Origin: Callipepla californica brunnescens | Taxonomy: Eukaryota > Chordata > Aves > Galliformes > Odontophoridae | DNA: 64,000 bases | Direction: 5' to 3' | Assembly: GCA_023055505.1 (NCBI GenBank) | Contig: JALIRH010000004.1 | Span: 12,519,368-12,583,367 of the forward strand | Part shown: piece by piece, positions 26,401 to 38,998 of the stretch | How the letters are laid out: the number at the start of each line of letters is the position of its first letter | Numbering within the stretch: the stretch's first letter is position 1 | Translations under genes and position numbers: made by a program | The notes under the pieces: model-generated | What the model saw: only the letters and a program-made list of their open reading frames with translations | Told to the model about the DNA's origin: nothing | Databases searched by the model: none

Positions 26401-27865
26401 AATACTCATTATAAAATAGTCATAGCCCTTACAAACCTGTGCACTGCTGCCATTTAAAAAGGTAGATATAAGACTATTGCTAATCAGAACGCTGTGAAGT
26501 TATATGAAGATGAATGAGACATACATACGTTAGGCATAATTTTCACAGAAAGACAGACTAGTTCAGTGCGGTGTAAAAAAATATACAATCGACTTCTTAC
26601 CTGTTTGGTCAAAAAAACATCTTAAATGCTTGCCTAATGCTTTACCATCCATTAACTTGAGCACTTCCAGTTAGCTTTCAAATATGACACACCAGTTGCA
26701 ATGTCCTACAGAGCGAGTTTAGGACATCACAATATCCTAATGATTTACTTTTGAAGAAGAGTATTTATAAGACATCTCTATGTTTCAACTCTAATCACAC
26801 AGTGATACCTCACCTAATTCCCAAATTCAGGAATTACACTGTAGTTCATATAAAGCATTACAGTTCACCTTCAGGCTTATTTATTTTAAATGATTATGAT
26901 TTTGGAACTGAGCCCTTCAACGTCTATCAAAAGTAACATTTAAAAACATCTTGTAAGAGGTTAAACTTCTAATTAGATAGCATGACCTGCGCTCCTTAGA
27001 TAACTATGAAAATATGTGCTAACAAACTTAATTCCTGCTTAGCGAGGGTAAGAAATTCATTAACATTTGATAACTCTCTTTCCCTATGGATAGAAGCACG
27101 ACTGAGCACAATCTTCGTCTCGAGGTTACTTAAACATTAGGAACAACAGTCATTATTGTAGGAACAAGTTACAAAGAGTTTTAGACACAAAAGAAAAACA
27201 AATTTTACGTATGTGTATTTCACAGGTTAGCAGCATCTAAGTGCACCTTTATAGACACAAAACAGAAGGAAAGCTGGAGGTAGTGGTGCTCTGAAATGCA
27301 TAGAACTAACAGCACTTGCATTCATGTCAGCTATTTTGCTTCCCAGGTGTATGTTTTTCCCTCCCCATCAGTCTTATAAACACTTCCCACCCACGCTAAG
27401 AGAGTTATAAGCTCTTGTGTCAAAGTCAGGTCCTATGTCTACATGTACTACCAAGTGCCTGTACTTTTTAACAGTATTGCAATGTGTTTTGGGGGAGTGG
27501 GGACCTGAGGGTATCCATTCCTAAGAATAGTTCCTTCTATACTGCAGCACAGATAGCATCTTCAGAAAATGGAATCTAATGCAGAAAGAAATAAGCACTA
27601 AGATGTTCAGCAGGGATAGCATTTTCTCACTCTGATGAGTATATTATGAAGTAAATTAGAAAAGACAAAAACTGGGAATAACTTTTAATCACAGAGTAAG
27701 AAAGAGTGATATTTCAGATAATCACTTCCTGTTTTTCTATGAACTCTGTCATTTTCTACATCTAACAAGATATTTCCAATACATTAAAGGTCTTTCCCTT
27801 TCACCTGTCAATCTGCATTCCAGACAACAGGTAATAGGTACTAACTCCCCTTGTCAACAATGTAC

Positions 27866-27899
27866 TTCATGCAAATTTGCATATAATTCATGCAAATTT
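27866..27899. promoter_or_regulatory. Cluster of three octamer (ATGCAAAT) sites
   Basis: The 13-mer ttcatgcaaattt occurs twice (27866-27878 and 27887-27899), 21 bp apart. The first copy is part of the perfect 14-bp palindrome atgcaaatttgcat (27869-27882), which holds the octamer on both strands. POU proteins, several of them neuronal, bind this motif. It fits an enhancer in a neuronal gene intron but is unproven. Confidence 0.4.
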
Positions 27900-28554
27900 A
27901 CTTAACAATGAAAGAGTTAAAATGAATGAACAAGAAAAACAGAAATATTTAAAATTTTCATAAGAAAAAAACCTGAAGCCTTAGAATTTTTATTTATTCA
28001 TTTACTTTAAATTAAAGGAAGCAAGAAAGAAAGAGGAGCAAAAAAATTCACTTGATTTGTCTGTTTTCCTAACAGCAAGATATCTGTATATCTATTTCTG
28101 CAATTACACTGCAGGGTACTATTCAAAATGAGTCTGCCCTATCAAATCTCATCACAGTAATCTAGTTTTAAATACTACATTTCTAAAAGATTTTTCACCT
28201 TATTTTCTTGTTCAAGTGTGCAGATAATACCAGAAGGGAAAAAAGAAAAAAAACAAACACTAGAAAGAATATATTATTTTCAGTTCTCTTACCTGTAATA
28301 ATGATGGCTGGTAATAATTATGAAATGCAAATGTTTCAGAGTTTCAGTGCCACTCAATAGGCTGTTCATAGGCTGCGAAAGGGAGGGGACTTGAGAAGAA
28401 TTCTCAAAAAGCAAAGCTTAAGAGAAGAAACTGAAGAAAGCTGAACTGTGACATGATTACAGGAATGGAGGGAGTAATGCAAAGAACTGACCCAGAGCTA
28501 CAGAGGTCTTTATCATTTAAAAAAAGATAAAATAATCTTTACTTGACAGCTTTA

Positions 28555-28562
28555 TACCAAAA
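28555..28562. repeat. Flanking octamer on the left of the LTR
   Basis: The sequence taccaaaa directly abuts the TG end and recurs at 29098-29105 on the other side. It is longer than the usual 4-6 bp of retroviral integration, so part of the match may be chance. Confidence 0.5.
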
Positions 28563-29096
28563 TGTCAACGGTTTACCGGGCTGGATCGGCCCGGTTCCGT
28601 GACGATTGGTGCGGGGGACCCACGGACCCACACCCCAGGAAAAGGGAAGGGAAAAAGGAGATGGGCCTAGAAACAAAACAGCGGCAACGATCTGAGGAGG
28701 AAAGCTAATTTACTAAATAAGATATCAGAAAGCAAAATAACAGAATATAATACAATATAATTGGAATTGAGGCTAATGAATCAAATAAAATGAGCAAGAG
28801 AGAGTGTCCGATAAACCGAAGGCCTTACGCTAACGCTGAAGGCGATACGGCAGCGAGCACCCACTGCTGAGTCGATCCCGAAGGAAAGAGAGTGTCCCGT
28901 GACCGCTGAGGGTTTTTATCTGTTCCCTCTGAGCGGAAAACACGTAAAAATACAAAGCATCGCAAAGTCCTCTGGGGAATGTAGTGCTTCTTCTCTTCTG
29001 AGACAGGTATACCTGGAATTATCAATGATCTATGGAGCTGGAGTATTAGCTCTTTAACTCTTAATGCAATACATGATGTTATGATGTGGAATACCA
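28563..29096 (-). mobile_element. Probable solo LTR of an avian endogenous retrovirus, about 534 bp
   Basis: On the plus strand the block starts TGTCAACGG and ends ATACCA, so read on the minus strand it is TGGTATTCC...GTTGACA, with the TG...CA ends of an LTR. The octamer taccaaaa flanks it at 28555-28562 and 29098-29105. The minus-strand end is GC-rich and CpG-rich, unlike its surroundings, and the middle has a TATA-like gataaaaa (about 28914-28922, minus) followed by a GC-richer transcript-start-like stretch. No gag, pol or env sequence lies next to it, so it looks like a solo LTR left by recombination. The family was not identified. The one extra base at one edge leaves the exact boundary open. 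Confidence 0.6.
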
Positions 29097-29097
29097 G

Positions 29098-29105
29098 TAC
29101 CAAAA
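29098..29105. repeat. Flanking octamer on the right of the LTR
   Basis: This second copy of taccaaaa is separated from the CA end by one base (g at 29097). Confidence 0.5.
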
Positions 29106-29669
29106 ATCATAAAACCATGACACAAAAATATCTGGGGACACAGAGTCTTAAGAGTTTAAAATTCAATTGGATATTGAGATGTCATCACCAAAGAATTACA
29201 GCAACACTACAAGTCTCTTTTCCAGCCAAAGGAGTTCCTTATCTCAAGAGAATCCCTTTCTGTTTCACTCTTAAGCCAGATTTTCTTTCTGTCTGCAAGT
29301 ATTACTTTATCAGCAGCTAACAGCCTACATCTAGGATCATAATAGTACAGCAAAGAGAAAAATTCAAAGGATTACGCTCTATATCAATTTTGTCTTGTGC
29401 TTCTCCTAGGGTTTTTATCTATGTTTCCACAATGCACTAATCAGTGCACTTACCTACAATTTGTCCTTTTGCTTTCTAGAGCAAGAAAAATCACCATTCT
29501 TTCAACTACTTTTTAAATATCCTCTGATTCTTAGAAGTGATTAAGTTCTGGCATTGATTTTCTCATAATTTGTGTTCACTGCTGTAGGGCTATGACACAA
29601 ATGAATAGCATCAAACATACAATTAGTCGGAATAGATGGTAAAGAGACACCCGATAATACAGGAAGTGC

Positions 29670-29872
29670 TCTCCTATCTCCAAAGATTGAGGCTCGACAA
29701 TGGAACTCCACAAGGGAGGAATCTCCAAGAAGAGATCCTTCTCCAGGGGTGGTCAGCCCTTCAATGGGGTCTAGGAGAGGTGAAGTCAGACTTGCCTTCA
29801 CCTGTGCTCCTGCAGCTGACTCAGTGCTTTCCTCAGGTGATCAATCAGTGGTTCAGGCCATGATTCAGCAGC
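29670..29872. repeat. Unidentified interspersed repeat, copy 1
   Basis: It matches copy 2 at 38085-38318 over about 200 bp in the same orientation. Shared landmarks are gtggtcagcccttmaatggg, aagagatccttc, cttcacctgtgctcctg, ctcaggtgatcaatcagtg and caggccatgattcagcag. This copy lacks about 30 bp that copy 2 has after caggcagact. On the minus strand the block has an atttaag/TATA-like spot in the copy 2 version, so an LTR is possible. The family was not identified. Confidence 0.8.
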
Positions 29873-32800
29873 TCCCATACAACTGCACATTACTGTATCC
29901 TGTCTTTGAATGACACAATCTTAGCAAAATAGATTCGTAATCTTTATAACACTGCCTTGCACAACTCCTGTGGATGTACATTTCCCCTCAATCAAAAGCC
30001 TACTGTTCACTTTCAAGTCTTAAATGAGACCGCAGCAACGCACAGGTTTTGTTCTGGGAAATAAAGGCAAAGTGTAATCTACAAGAATTTATAATTAGCT
30101 ATAGGTAATTCTTTCCATTTTCTTTTTTTGTTTGTTTGTTTGTATCATGAACCACAATTGTTAATATGAGATGTAAAAGGATTTGCTTTTCTAAGTTATA
30201 TGAGAGACAAAACATTTAGAATAGAAATAGTAGCTGGAATTTTTGCAGCACTATGTGTTGCCTTTTCCATCCACAGTGTGGCCACATAAGTCATTGTGCT
30301 AGTAAAGATGTGGAAAGGAAACTGGGAATGGAAAATAATTGTAACAGACAAATACAACACTGCTGCACAAAATTTGCACCCAAAAAGGATGTGATTATAC
30401 AGACAACACTGTATATGTGGGAGATATATAACTATAACCATAACAGCTTACTTAGCAACTAAGAAAGTGGTAAGTCTCTGACTTTCACACAGCCATGAAA
30501 AAGCATGTTATGAGTGTGTCTGCATGAATTTAAACTTTATTTGAAGCTTCACTGTGATGTTGGGTGATTCTTGTGCCTAGACACTTTCTAACTGACAAGT
30601 TGTTTAATACAGATGTACTTCCTTTACCTCTAGCACAGACCTTGGCAAAGAAAGACACCTTGCATGGAATCAGTTTAAGTACTTCTTTCCACTGCCAAGA
30701 TTCTCTAAGCTCTTTCTGTTTTTCAGTGTTGCTCATATCTTACTAGATTGTTTTTGTGAATCCTTTTTGTTTCTGACCATGCTTAACCTTCATAACACCT
30801 ATACGCATTCACAGCACACCCTGAAGCACCAATACTTCCTAGCTTTCATTATAATGCTGCTGCGAATAATTCTACTCTTGTTACCTAACTTTAGCTTTCC
30901 ACCTCCTGCAGTGTATCATTACACAGAAATCTATCTTATGGAGTACAAGTACTTCTCTCAACTTGTATGATCCAACATTTTAAGTATTCAGTCAAAATTG
31001 AACATTATAACTTCTACAGGTTTCTTATTAACCTATACTCCACAAACATTTTTTTTTTAGATAAATGAGACAAAGATACATTAGATTTAATTTCCTTAAA
31101 GTACTGATTTGTCATAAAGATAATTAAATATAACTCCTTATATTGCTACCAGGAGAGCAGCCAAAATATATAACTATTTTAAATGTCTTTCTGGATATCA
31201 ATAAACTAGTGCTTGGAACGTACATAACATCTATAAACATGAATTAATGGTAATAGTCATTAATAAGTCCTGTGACTTTTTATATTAGCTGAATTTTTGG
31301 CCACAAAAAAAGCCCCGAAACAGTACACTGAAGCTCTTTCTGTTTGAAAATCAAAATTATCTTGACTTCACAGCTATTTCTAGTATTTTTGAATTCTTTC
31401 CTTAAGCTGTTCAGAAACTGCTGTCTTCAAACAGTTCTGCAGCATTTGATTCTTCAAGAGGCAATCACAGTAGCCTCATCAGAACGCAGCAATTAACAAA
31501 TGCCCTTTTGTCTAAACCCATCTCTTCCCATGCCAAGACAGCTGACAAGACAGGGCCTGAATTAAGGGTTAAGAGTGTCTGTGGGCATCTTCCACTTCAA
31601 ATAAGTAAGCCAAGCCAAATTACAAACTCCATTCCAACCACAAGCAGGCTCAATTAACATTTTAACTTCAATACATTTTGTAACCACAGAATTAGAAACA
31701 TTTACTCAGAATTGTTTAATTTAACCAAAGACAAATAACTTGTCCCTGATTTGAAAAATAAGGCTATCAATATCAATGCGATACTCTTTCACTTAGCTAG
31801 ATAACAAACACACTCTGGGGTATTGATTGCCTGAGTAAGCACAGCATGTTTCAAAGCCCAAATCTTAAAACCAATGCCACAGAAAATCTGCTGCAGCTGT
31901 GCTGATTGTGCCTTTGGGCTCTGCCAGGCAGTGTATGGACAGTGGCTGATATTGAAGGAAATTTATTTGTGAGATGTGAGATAGATAGAGAAAATAACAG
32001 AAATGGATGGGAGATGGTGTGAGGTCCCCAGCAAAACAGCTTCTCTCTGCAAGGTCCAGCCATATCCAGGGCCACCTGAGAGACTGAACTGGTTCCTACC
32101 TAGGGGTGATTCAGACTGAAAAGTTACACAGAAAATGATCTGTAGAAAAAATTAAATGCCTTTTCTTAAAAGTTTGGTTAATAGCTCGCAAGGAAAGGTA
32201 GTACCCCAGCTTTTACAACTGATATCAGTATTTCTTTTGATACTGATTCAGGAATAAAATTAGCATTACTTTCTGAGAAGAGAAAGCTTACACTTACATG
32301 GTTTTCACCGCAGAATAAAAGTTGGAAGTGGTACATAATGTAATAAGTAATGGTGTTTTGTTATTTGGTCAGAGTTTTTTTTCAGTGAATCAATATAATG
32401 TGCTTGTTTTCATTCAGTATATACTATGATCAGTCACTGCCATCAAGAAGTACATTATCAAATCATTTTCTCCCCATCACATACTCACAGATCTACTAGC
32501 AAGCTGGAAAAATCCCCTTTCCCCTCCTTTGCCACAGGCAGGTATGAAAGCAAATAGCAGTGACATAATTTAAGATCAGAATATGTATTATCTACCAGCT
32601 GCTACTATTTAGGGATCATTTTCTTGATCACATCCAGCATTGCCACTACCGTAAGTAGATGCTCTATCATCTTAAATTAATATGGATCTGATCTTAGATA
32701 ACTGGGGAGTGTTTCAAAGAGTTTTCAGGCTCTGTTGTCAAGCCTTTAATCTGAACCATTAAGAATAAGAGCGTGGAAAAAAACCCAAATGTGTCATTTA

Positions 32801-35800
32801 GTACCAGCGAAAACAGAAGAAAACCCTAATTTATCAACACTTTCAGAATATGCATAGACCTAAGATTTGCTTTGCTTTATGTCAGCCATTTCAAGTAGAT
32901 GATTTTAAAAAGAAAGTGTTAGGTTATACCAAGTGAAATGAGTTAAATGAAAAATGACACCTTATTTAATTCCAATACATGCACAGAATGATTTCAACAG
33001 AAGGTATATTATTAGATAAATAATGTTTGCATAGATGCATTAGAGAATCCTTATTAAACTGGATTTCAGAAAAAGAGCAACACATACAAAATGAAAAAAA
33101 AAAAAGCTAAGCACCTACTTCCACTATCATTCAAAATATTTATATAAAAAGCAAAGGCCAAATGTATTTGATCATAGAATCATAAGATATTAACAATAAA
33201 GCTAAACAAAAAGAAAAGAACTAGAAGAGCTATTAATATGGGGAAAATAATATTAATATATATATTCTTAATAAGATGAATACTCCAAAATTCTAGAAAG
33301 TGAAAGTAATGGATTTTTCCTACCATCAATGAAGTAAGGATAAATGACCAATTAAAATCCAAATAACTTGATCCCAGACTCTGATTGTTTGATTAGCATG
33401 TGTAGTTTTCACAATAGCAAGGAAAAACCAAAAATTAACTATTTCTAGATTGCTAGTGCATTGCATAACAGTGCTTCACAAATACTGCCACTGGCTTTAA
33501 TATCCTGTCTTAAAACAATAACTGGGCTTAAATTCCCAAGAAGTTTGTCTCACTTCATAAATCATTTTACAACTTCTTCACAAGTTATTTTTAGCATTGA
33601 AAATTTCTAGCATCTATATGTGTGCATAGGCTTTGAAAGTTATTTCATGTTAGTTGAACTGAACAGAAAATGTAAAGGTGATAGTAGAAGTAAAAGGAAG
33701 ACACTATAATGCTAACTTTTATTTTTGAGACATCCCTCAGAGTTGGAACTCTTCAATCCTTTATATTTATATGAACGCAGAAGGAATAAGAAAAGTAAAA
33801 AATCTATACTTGCATGTCCAATTTCACAAACAAGCAATCCTAGATGCATTTGGAATGTTGAGTTTCCTAGCATCTAAGTTTAATTTTCTTTTACTGTGCA
33901 ATTTAATTTTAGCCTATTTTAATACTTTAGCAAGTTGTGTTGCTCCTTTTCAAATGATTAGAGTTATTCCTAAGTGGCTCTCAGTAAGGATGAGAATCAG
34001 AGTGAAAAGGATGAAGTGCATTTCAGCCAAGGAGATGAGACAGTAAAATATTATGCATTAAAAATTACTTACTCAAAGATGAAGACAGACTTAGCACTAG
34101 ACCTTGGCTTTTGCTTTATGCTGTTCTCAGAAATTGAATAAATTATGGAATGCTTTATTTTACTCTTTCTTGGAAAGAAACTTATATCATTAGCAGAAGA
34201 AATCCACGATAATTTGAAAGAGATGAGCCAACCAGTGAAATCAGTTGATAGACTCAGTCTTGCAAAGGACAGATACACTTACAATACTACTATTACACTA
34301 AGAATTTCCTGTTATATTTTGGTAAGAAGAGCACTGACTGGAAGGTCAGTGTACCCTTGATCAGAGAGAATACACATCACCAAGCTGCTTGGGAAGCACA
34401 AAGCTCCATCCCATAGCTTGTGTGTAGACCAAAACAGCTCTCGAGTTAACCTCCGCTTGCAGATTAGCATTATTATTGAGTGATGATTCATTTAGAAGTC
34501 TTTTCCCAAACTGCTGCTTATCGTTACTGAGAACACAAATACTTAGCTCAGCAAAGCTAAAGTACAGAAACTTGCTGAGGTTCATTCTTTAAATTTCCAG
34601 TACTCGAGACAAAAGCTAGAGTTGATTTGCATCCTCAGCTCAAAGAGCTATCAGAACTGGCTGAATACTGTTGCACCAAGTTCCTGTGTCAGCTAGGGTT
34701 TGTAGAAAGCACTTTAGATCTAGTTCTTCACATTGACCTTTTCCATTCCAGAATAGAGTATTTTTTCCCCACCATTTGATGGAAGGGAATGCAGTTTATA
34801 CAAAAATACAATGTGAAGCTTTATCTTTTTCAAACAGAGCACAATCTTTGCAGATGATTGCTATGCAATATCTTGTCATCTACTCACATTTTTTTTTATT
34901 ACCAATTTGTAGATGAGAAATATATTTTGTAGGAGAAAGCCACTTATTAAAAGGTGGAATTTTTCAGAACCATGAGAGCAGTACACTTTGTTACACAAAA
35001 TAGGGCAGAAAAGTATATTTTAGAAGCCAGAGCTTCAGGCAGCATACTTCAAAGCAGTGGGTCTTAACTGAATACTGTCGGCCTGTTAGTTTGAGCTCTG
35101 AGTACCAGGATTTGATAGCTGGACAAAGTTCCTCAAATTGGCAGGGGTAAGCTTGCATAAACACATCTGTTCAACTGCAAGCCATGATTAGGACCGGTGT
35201 CTGGAACTAGAAGGACATAGTATTAATCCCTTGACCTTTTCACCTATTTTCAAATGGCTGAATTTGTATCCACATCATACCTTTTTTTGTTTGATTGTTT
35301 TTGCAATGATAAGCTTGTGTGGCAATCTTGTTTCTAATTTTTTTTACTTTGTTTACATGCTCTGTGCCATATTAAGTTCAGCCAATGCCCTTGCTATTGT
35401 AAGAGCATATTTTCAAGCTATCAGACTTCTCAGCTGTCATTAGAAAGTTTGTAATTAACTTCCACCACAAAAATTTGTCTTTCACTTTTTACCTATAGAA
35501 CTTATTTTTACACCTCCTTTAGTCAATCCAGCTGCAGCAATGCTTTGTCTTTAAGTTTTGCTGTTTATGTCAAGCATTTTGAGTTGCACAATCATTTTGC
35601 CACAGATAAATAAGTACCTTCTATTCACACTTGGGTTTAGTGTTCACCTGCCTCACAGAGTACACCCAGTAAGATATTCTTTTGTTGTATACTGTATCAC
35701 TACCTTGGGACTATTAAGAAGCAGAAAAAGCAATGTGAAACTTTAATTTTCTAGCACACACCCTCCTGACAAAGAGTTAAACAGGAAATGTTTCAAACTA

Positions 35801-35818
35801 ACTATCAGTTATGTAGGA

Positions 35819-35846
35819 ATATATATATATATATATATTTTTTTTT
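35819..35846. repeat. (AT)n followed by a T-run
   Basis: About ten AT units followed by eight or nine T. Confidence 0.93.
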
Positions 35847-36671
35847 AGAACTTCAATACCCTAAATTTGTCTATATAGGATGCAGTCCAGGCTGCAACTT
35901 TCACTCTGACTTGTAACAATCCACCCTATTTAGTTAGTAGATCCCTGGCACAACTTCCCCTTCCACTGCCCATTACTCTCCCAAACAGTACCCAGATGTA
36001 TTTCTGTGGACAAAAATTTTAACAAATGTCCTGGAAGGCAGCATAGGGTAAGATACCTTAATCCAGCAGGCAAGAGGAAGAAAACTTCGAGGTATAATTT
36101 GTGCTGAGATACTGGTCCACAGGGCACAGAACAGCCACTAGCCATATGTACAGATGAAGTTTCTCAATACACAGCAAAAAAACATTCCTTTTTGTAAGAA
36201 GGCAAATCAATTTTCTAGCAGCGTGTCTGGCTATGCTGTCAGGGAAGGCACTGTATTACTTAAAAAAGGAGTGGCAGAAATAGGGAACAAATCTGTTTTC
36301 ACTGAACGCACATACTATTAAATACTGGGGAAGTGTAATAAAGTAAATTCTGTATCTCAGTATTAGCAGTCCATGTAGTAAAGCATTCCTTTTATCAATA
36401 CAACTTCAACCTGTCTGGTAGCTTCTGAAATCCAGAGGGAATGCTGGATAAGGCAAACTACAGTTTTTGCTTATAGCATCTGTTTATGATTACAGGAGCA
36501 AAAAACAAACAGGTGCGGGGAATGATCAATTTCAGGAAAATCTATTGCATTTTCACGTTGCTGGGAACTCAGAAGCAAGCTGTACTGATTGTTTAAGTAC
36601 AAACATTTTGAGAGAGAAAGCCCACCTTGGACACCAGGTAGCATCTGCTCTGAGCATGAGTGACACTAGAG

Positions 36672-36685
36672 GTCACCATGGAAAC
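36672..36685. promoter_or_regulatory. RFX X-box-like site
   Basis: gtcaccatggaaac differs at one base from the palindromic X-box GTTNCCATGGNAAC. RFX factors act in ciliated and neuronal cells. It is a single site found by eye. Confidence 0.35.
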
Positions 36686-38084
36686 TTCTACATTAGCATT
36701 TTAGTGCTTTCAAGCGCCCTATACAGCTAAAGCCTACAAGATACAGAGTTTGCTTATTTGAAGATTTTTTTGAGAGAGAACTAAACAAAATATACCACTA
36801 GTGACTGTTCAAACCACATTCCCAAAACTGATCTGATCTGAAATAAGCACCCAGGGCTCCTGTGTTATGAATGTGGGGTTCACGCTTTGGATTTGATTAC
36901 TTCCTGTTGGACTACTTGCTGACATAGTCATTGATTTTATCTGTATCAAAAGTAGACACAGAGAATCACCATGCCAGGTGAGAAATCCCACTCCAAATTC
37001 CATTGTATTTAGGCACATGCAAAGAGAATGATGTAAAATACAACTTTACAAAACTAAAGCCTATTCAAATAAGCAGAAATATCATAAAATTCAAAAACAC
37101 AGTTGGTGGCTGGTAGTCACTCCAGAGCATTTCACCTTGCATCCACAGATCACTGGCTAAAAACTTGTCCATAAAGATCTAACAGTATCTATACAACTTC
37201 GGTAAAGCAAGCAAAAAGTCGGATCTCATTTAGTAGAGCTGCTTAAAAAAATAATAATAATAATAAAAAAAATTGAGAAGTTGAGTAATAAGAGTAAAGG
37301 TTTGAAATGAAAGACTGTAGAAAATCTGAAGGAAAAAAGGGGATTTAGATAAGCTTGAATGTAAACTAAGTTTAAAATGTGAATTTGAAAAAGGCAAAGT
37401 TTGAGAAATAAAGTGAGCTTGCAAGGATATCAACTACTATATGAAGTACAGAGATTTTATATGTCACATCTTCCACTCATTCTCTGAATTAGACATGCTA
37501 CAACTGCTTATAATGTGTACCCTAAGGCCACAAGATAGAAAAATGCATGAAGGTTGCTGCTGAGTGAAAAATAACCCAGAAGATGATATGAAAGATATGC
37601 ATGGAACTCCAGGAAAGGTACACTGAGAAAGTCAAGAAATGAAAGAGAATTGCTAAAGGTAGAATTACTAAAAGACGTGCTGAGTCTGGCTGCATTTTGG
37701 TACAGCTGTTAAATCTAACAGTTCTTCAGGCAAACCAGTAGGGAGAGAACACAGTAGGAAGCAACAATATACATTTAAGAGAATGTAATTAAAGATTACT
37801 TCTTGCTAAAAAACTAAATGATACTTCATATCAGCTACCAATGATCAGGTAAACTATACACGAATGCCGAAGGACATGGAGAGTAAAATCACAAATTCAA
37901 CAGGAAGTATTTTCATTTTAAAACTATCAAGATAGAGTGATGAAAGAAAAGAAAATGAAAATACCTACACGTAGGGAGAATAACCCAAAAGAATAGTATT
38001 CAGAGAAAATAACAAGGAAGATGGTATATTTTGCCAGGCTTATCTGGATGGTAAACAGACAACCAGTAAATAAAGAGAAGCTCA

Positions 38085-38318
38085 CCTTTTGCAGATGGTT
38101 GAGGTTCACTGATAACTCCACAGGGGAGGGATCTCCAACAAGAGATCCTTCCCCAGTGGTGGTCAGCCCTTAAATGGGACTGGGAGAGGTGGAGGCAGAC
38201 TCCATCCCTTCCAGTCACACAGGTACATTGCCTTCACCTGTGCTCCTGAGGCTGACTCAGTGCTCTCCTCAGGTGATCAATCAGTGTTTCAGGCCATGAT
38301 TCAGCAGTTTCCATGCAC
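38085..38318. repeat. Unidentified interspersed repeat, copy 2
   Basis: This is the longer copy of the repeat also seen at 29670-29872, with an extra segment around 38197-38230 (tccatcccttccagtcacac). It ends near gattcagcag. The two copies are about 8.4 kb apart, on either side of unrelated intron sequence, so independent insertions are likelier than a local duplication. Confidence 0.8.
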
Positions 38319-38730
38319 TATAGTATTATGGTATTCTTCTACTGGTGGGGCAGCTAATTTTAAGGACAACTTATTCTTTGTACTTTATTTACCATTGGAA
38401 AGTATTAGGAATTCTTCCTATATTGAGACTGAAAATGAATTTTAGGAGGAAGAGAAACTGGTAAGAGGAAGAGCCTTGCTTTTCATTTTATCCAGTGTTC
38501 ACAGTGGATGCAAACTATTACTGCCCGAGATCCAAGATGACTCGCGTTACTGTGAGCTGCATTACTTAGCTAAAAAAACCCTATTAGGATGTCTATTAAC
38601 ACAAAGTAGAGCCTCATATTTACATAAATGTCAGTTTACTTGGATTTCATATGTATCATGTTTTTCCTGCAGAATGTTATTTAAACCCCCATGGAACATT
38701 TTGGCACACGTGCAAGAAGTCTATTTTTAT

Positions 38731-38998
38731 AGAATCATAGTAAGGTTAGAATTGGAGGGGACCTTACAGCCTACTCAATTCCAGCCCCTACAGTAGGCAG
38801 GGCAGCCCCCCACCAGAGCAGGCTGCCCAGGGCCCCATCCAACCCGCCCTTGAACACCTCTAGGGATGGGGCATCCACAGCCTCTCTGGACAACAGTACC
38901 AGGGGTCTCACTGTTCTTTCAGTGAAGAATTTCTTCCTAACAACTAACTTAAATTTCCCCTCTTTATTTTAAAGTCGTTATTCCATTATCCCAATCAC
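38731..38998 (-). mobile_element. CR1 LINE 3' fragment, about 270 bp
   Basis: Starting at tagaatcatagtaaggttag the plus strand gives the reverse complement of a CR1 3' end: ggaggggaccttacagcc, aggctgcccagggccccatc, cttgaacacctctagggatg, ggcatccacagcctctctgg and agaatttcttcctaaca. It is the best-preserved CR1 in the window and is 5'-truncated as usual. Confidence 0.93.

Noticed and set aside
33173..33190. tcatagaatcataagat, like minus-strand CR1 octamers
   Set aside because: The following DNA lacks the CR1 ggttggaagggacc signature, so it is too short to support.
33771..34360. Two consecutive plus-strand open frames of 91 and 71 codons
   Set aside because: They are in AT-rich DNA, with hydrophobic and basic residues driven by composition, and resemble no family I know.
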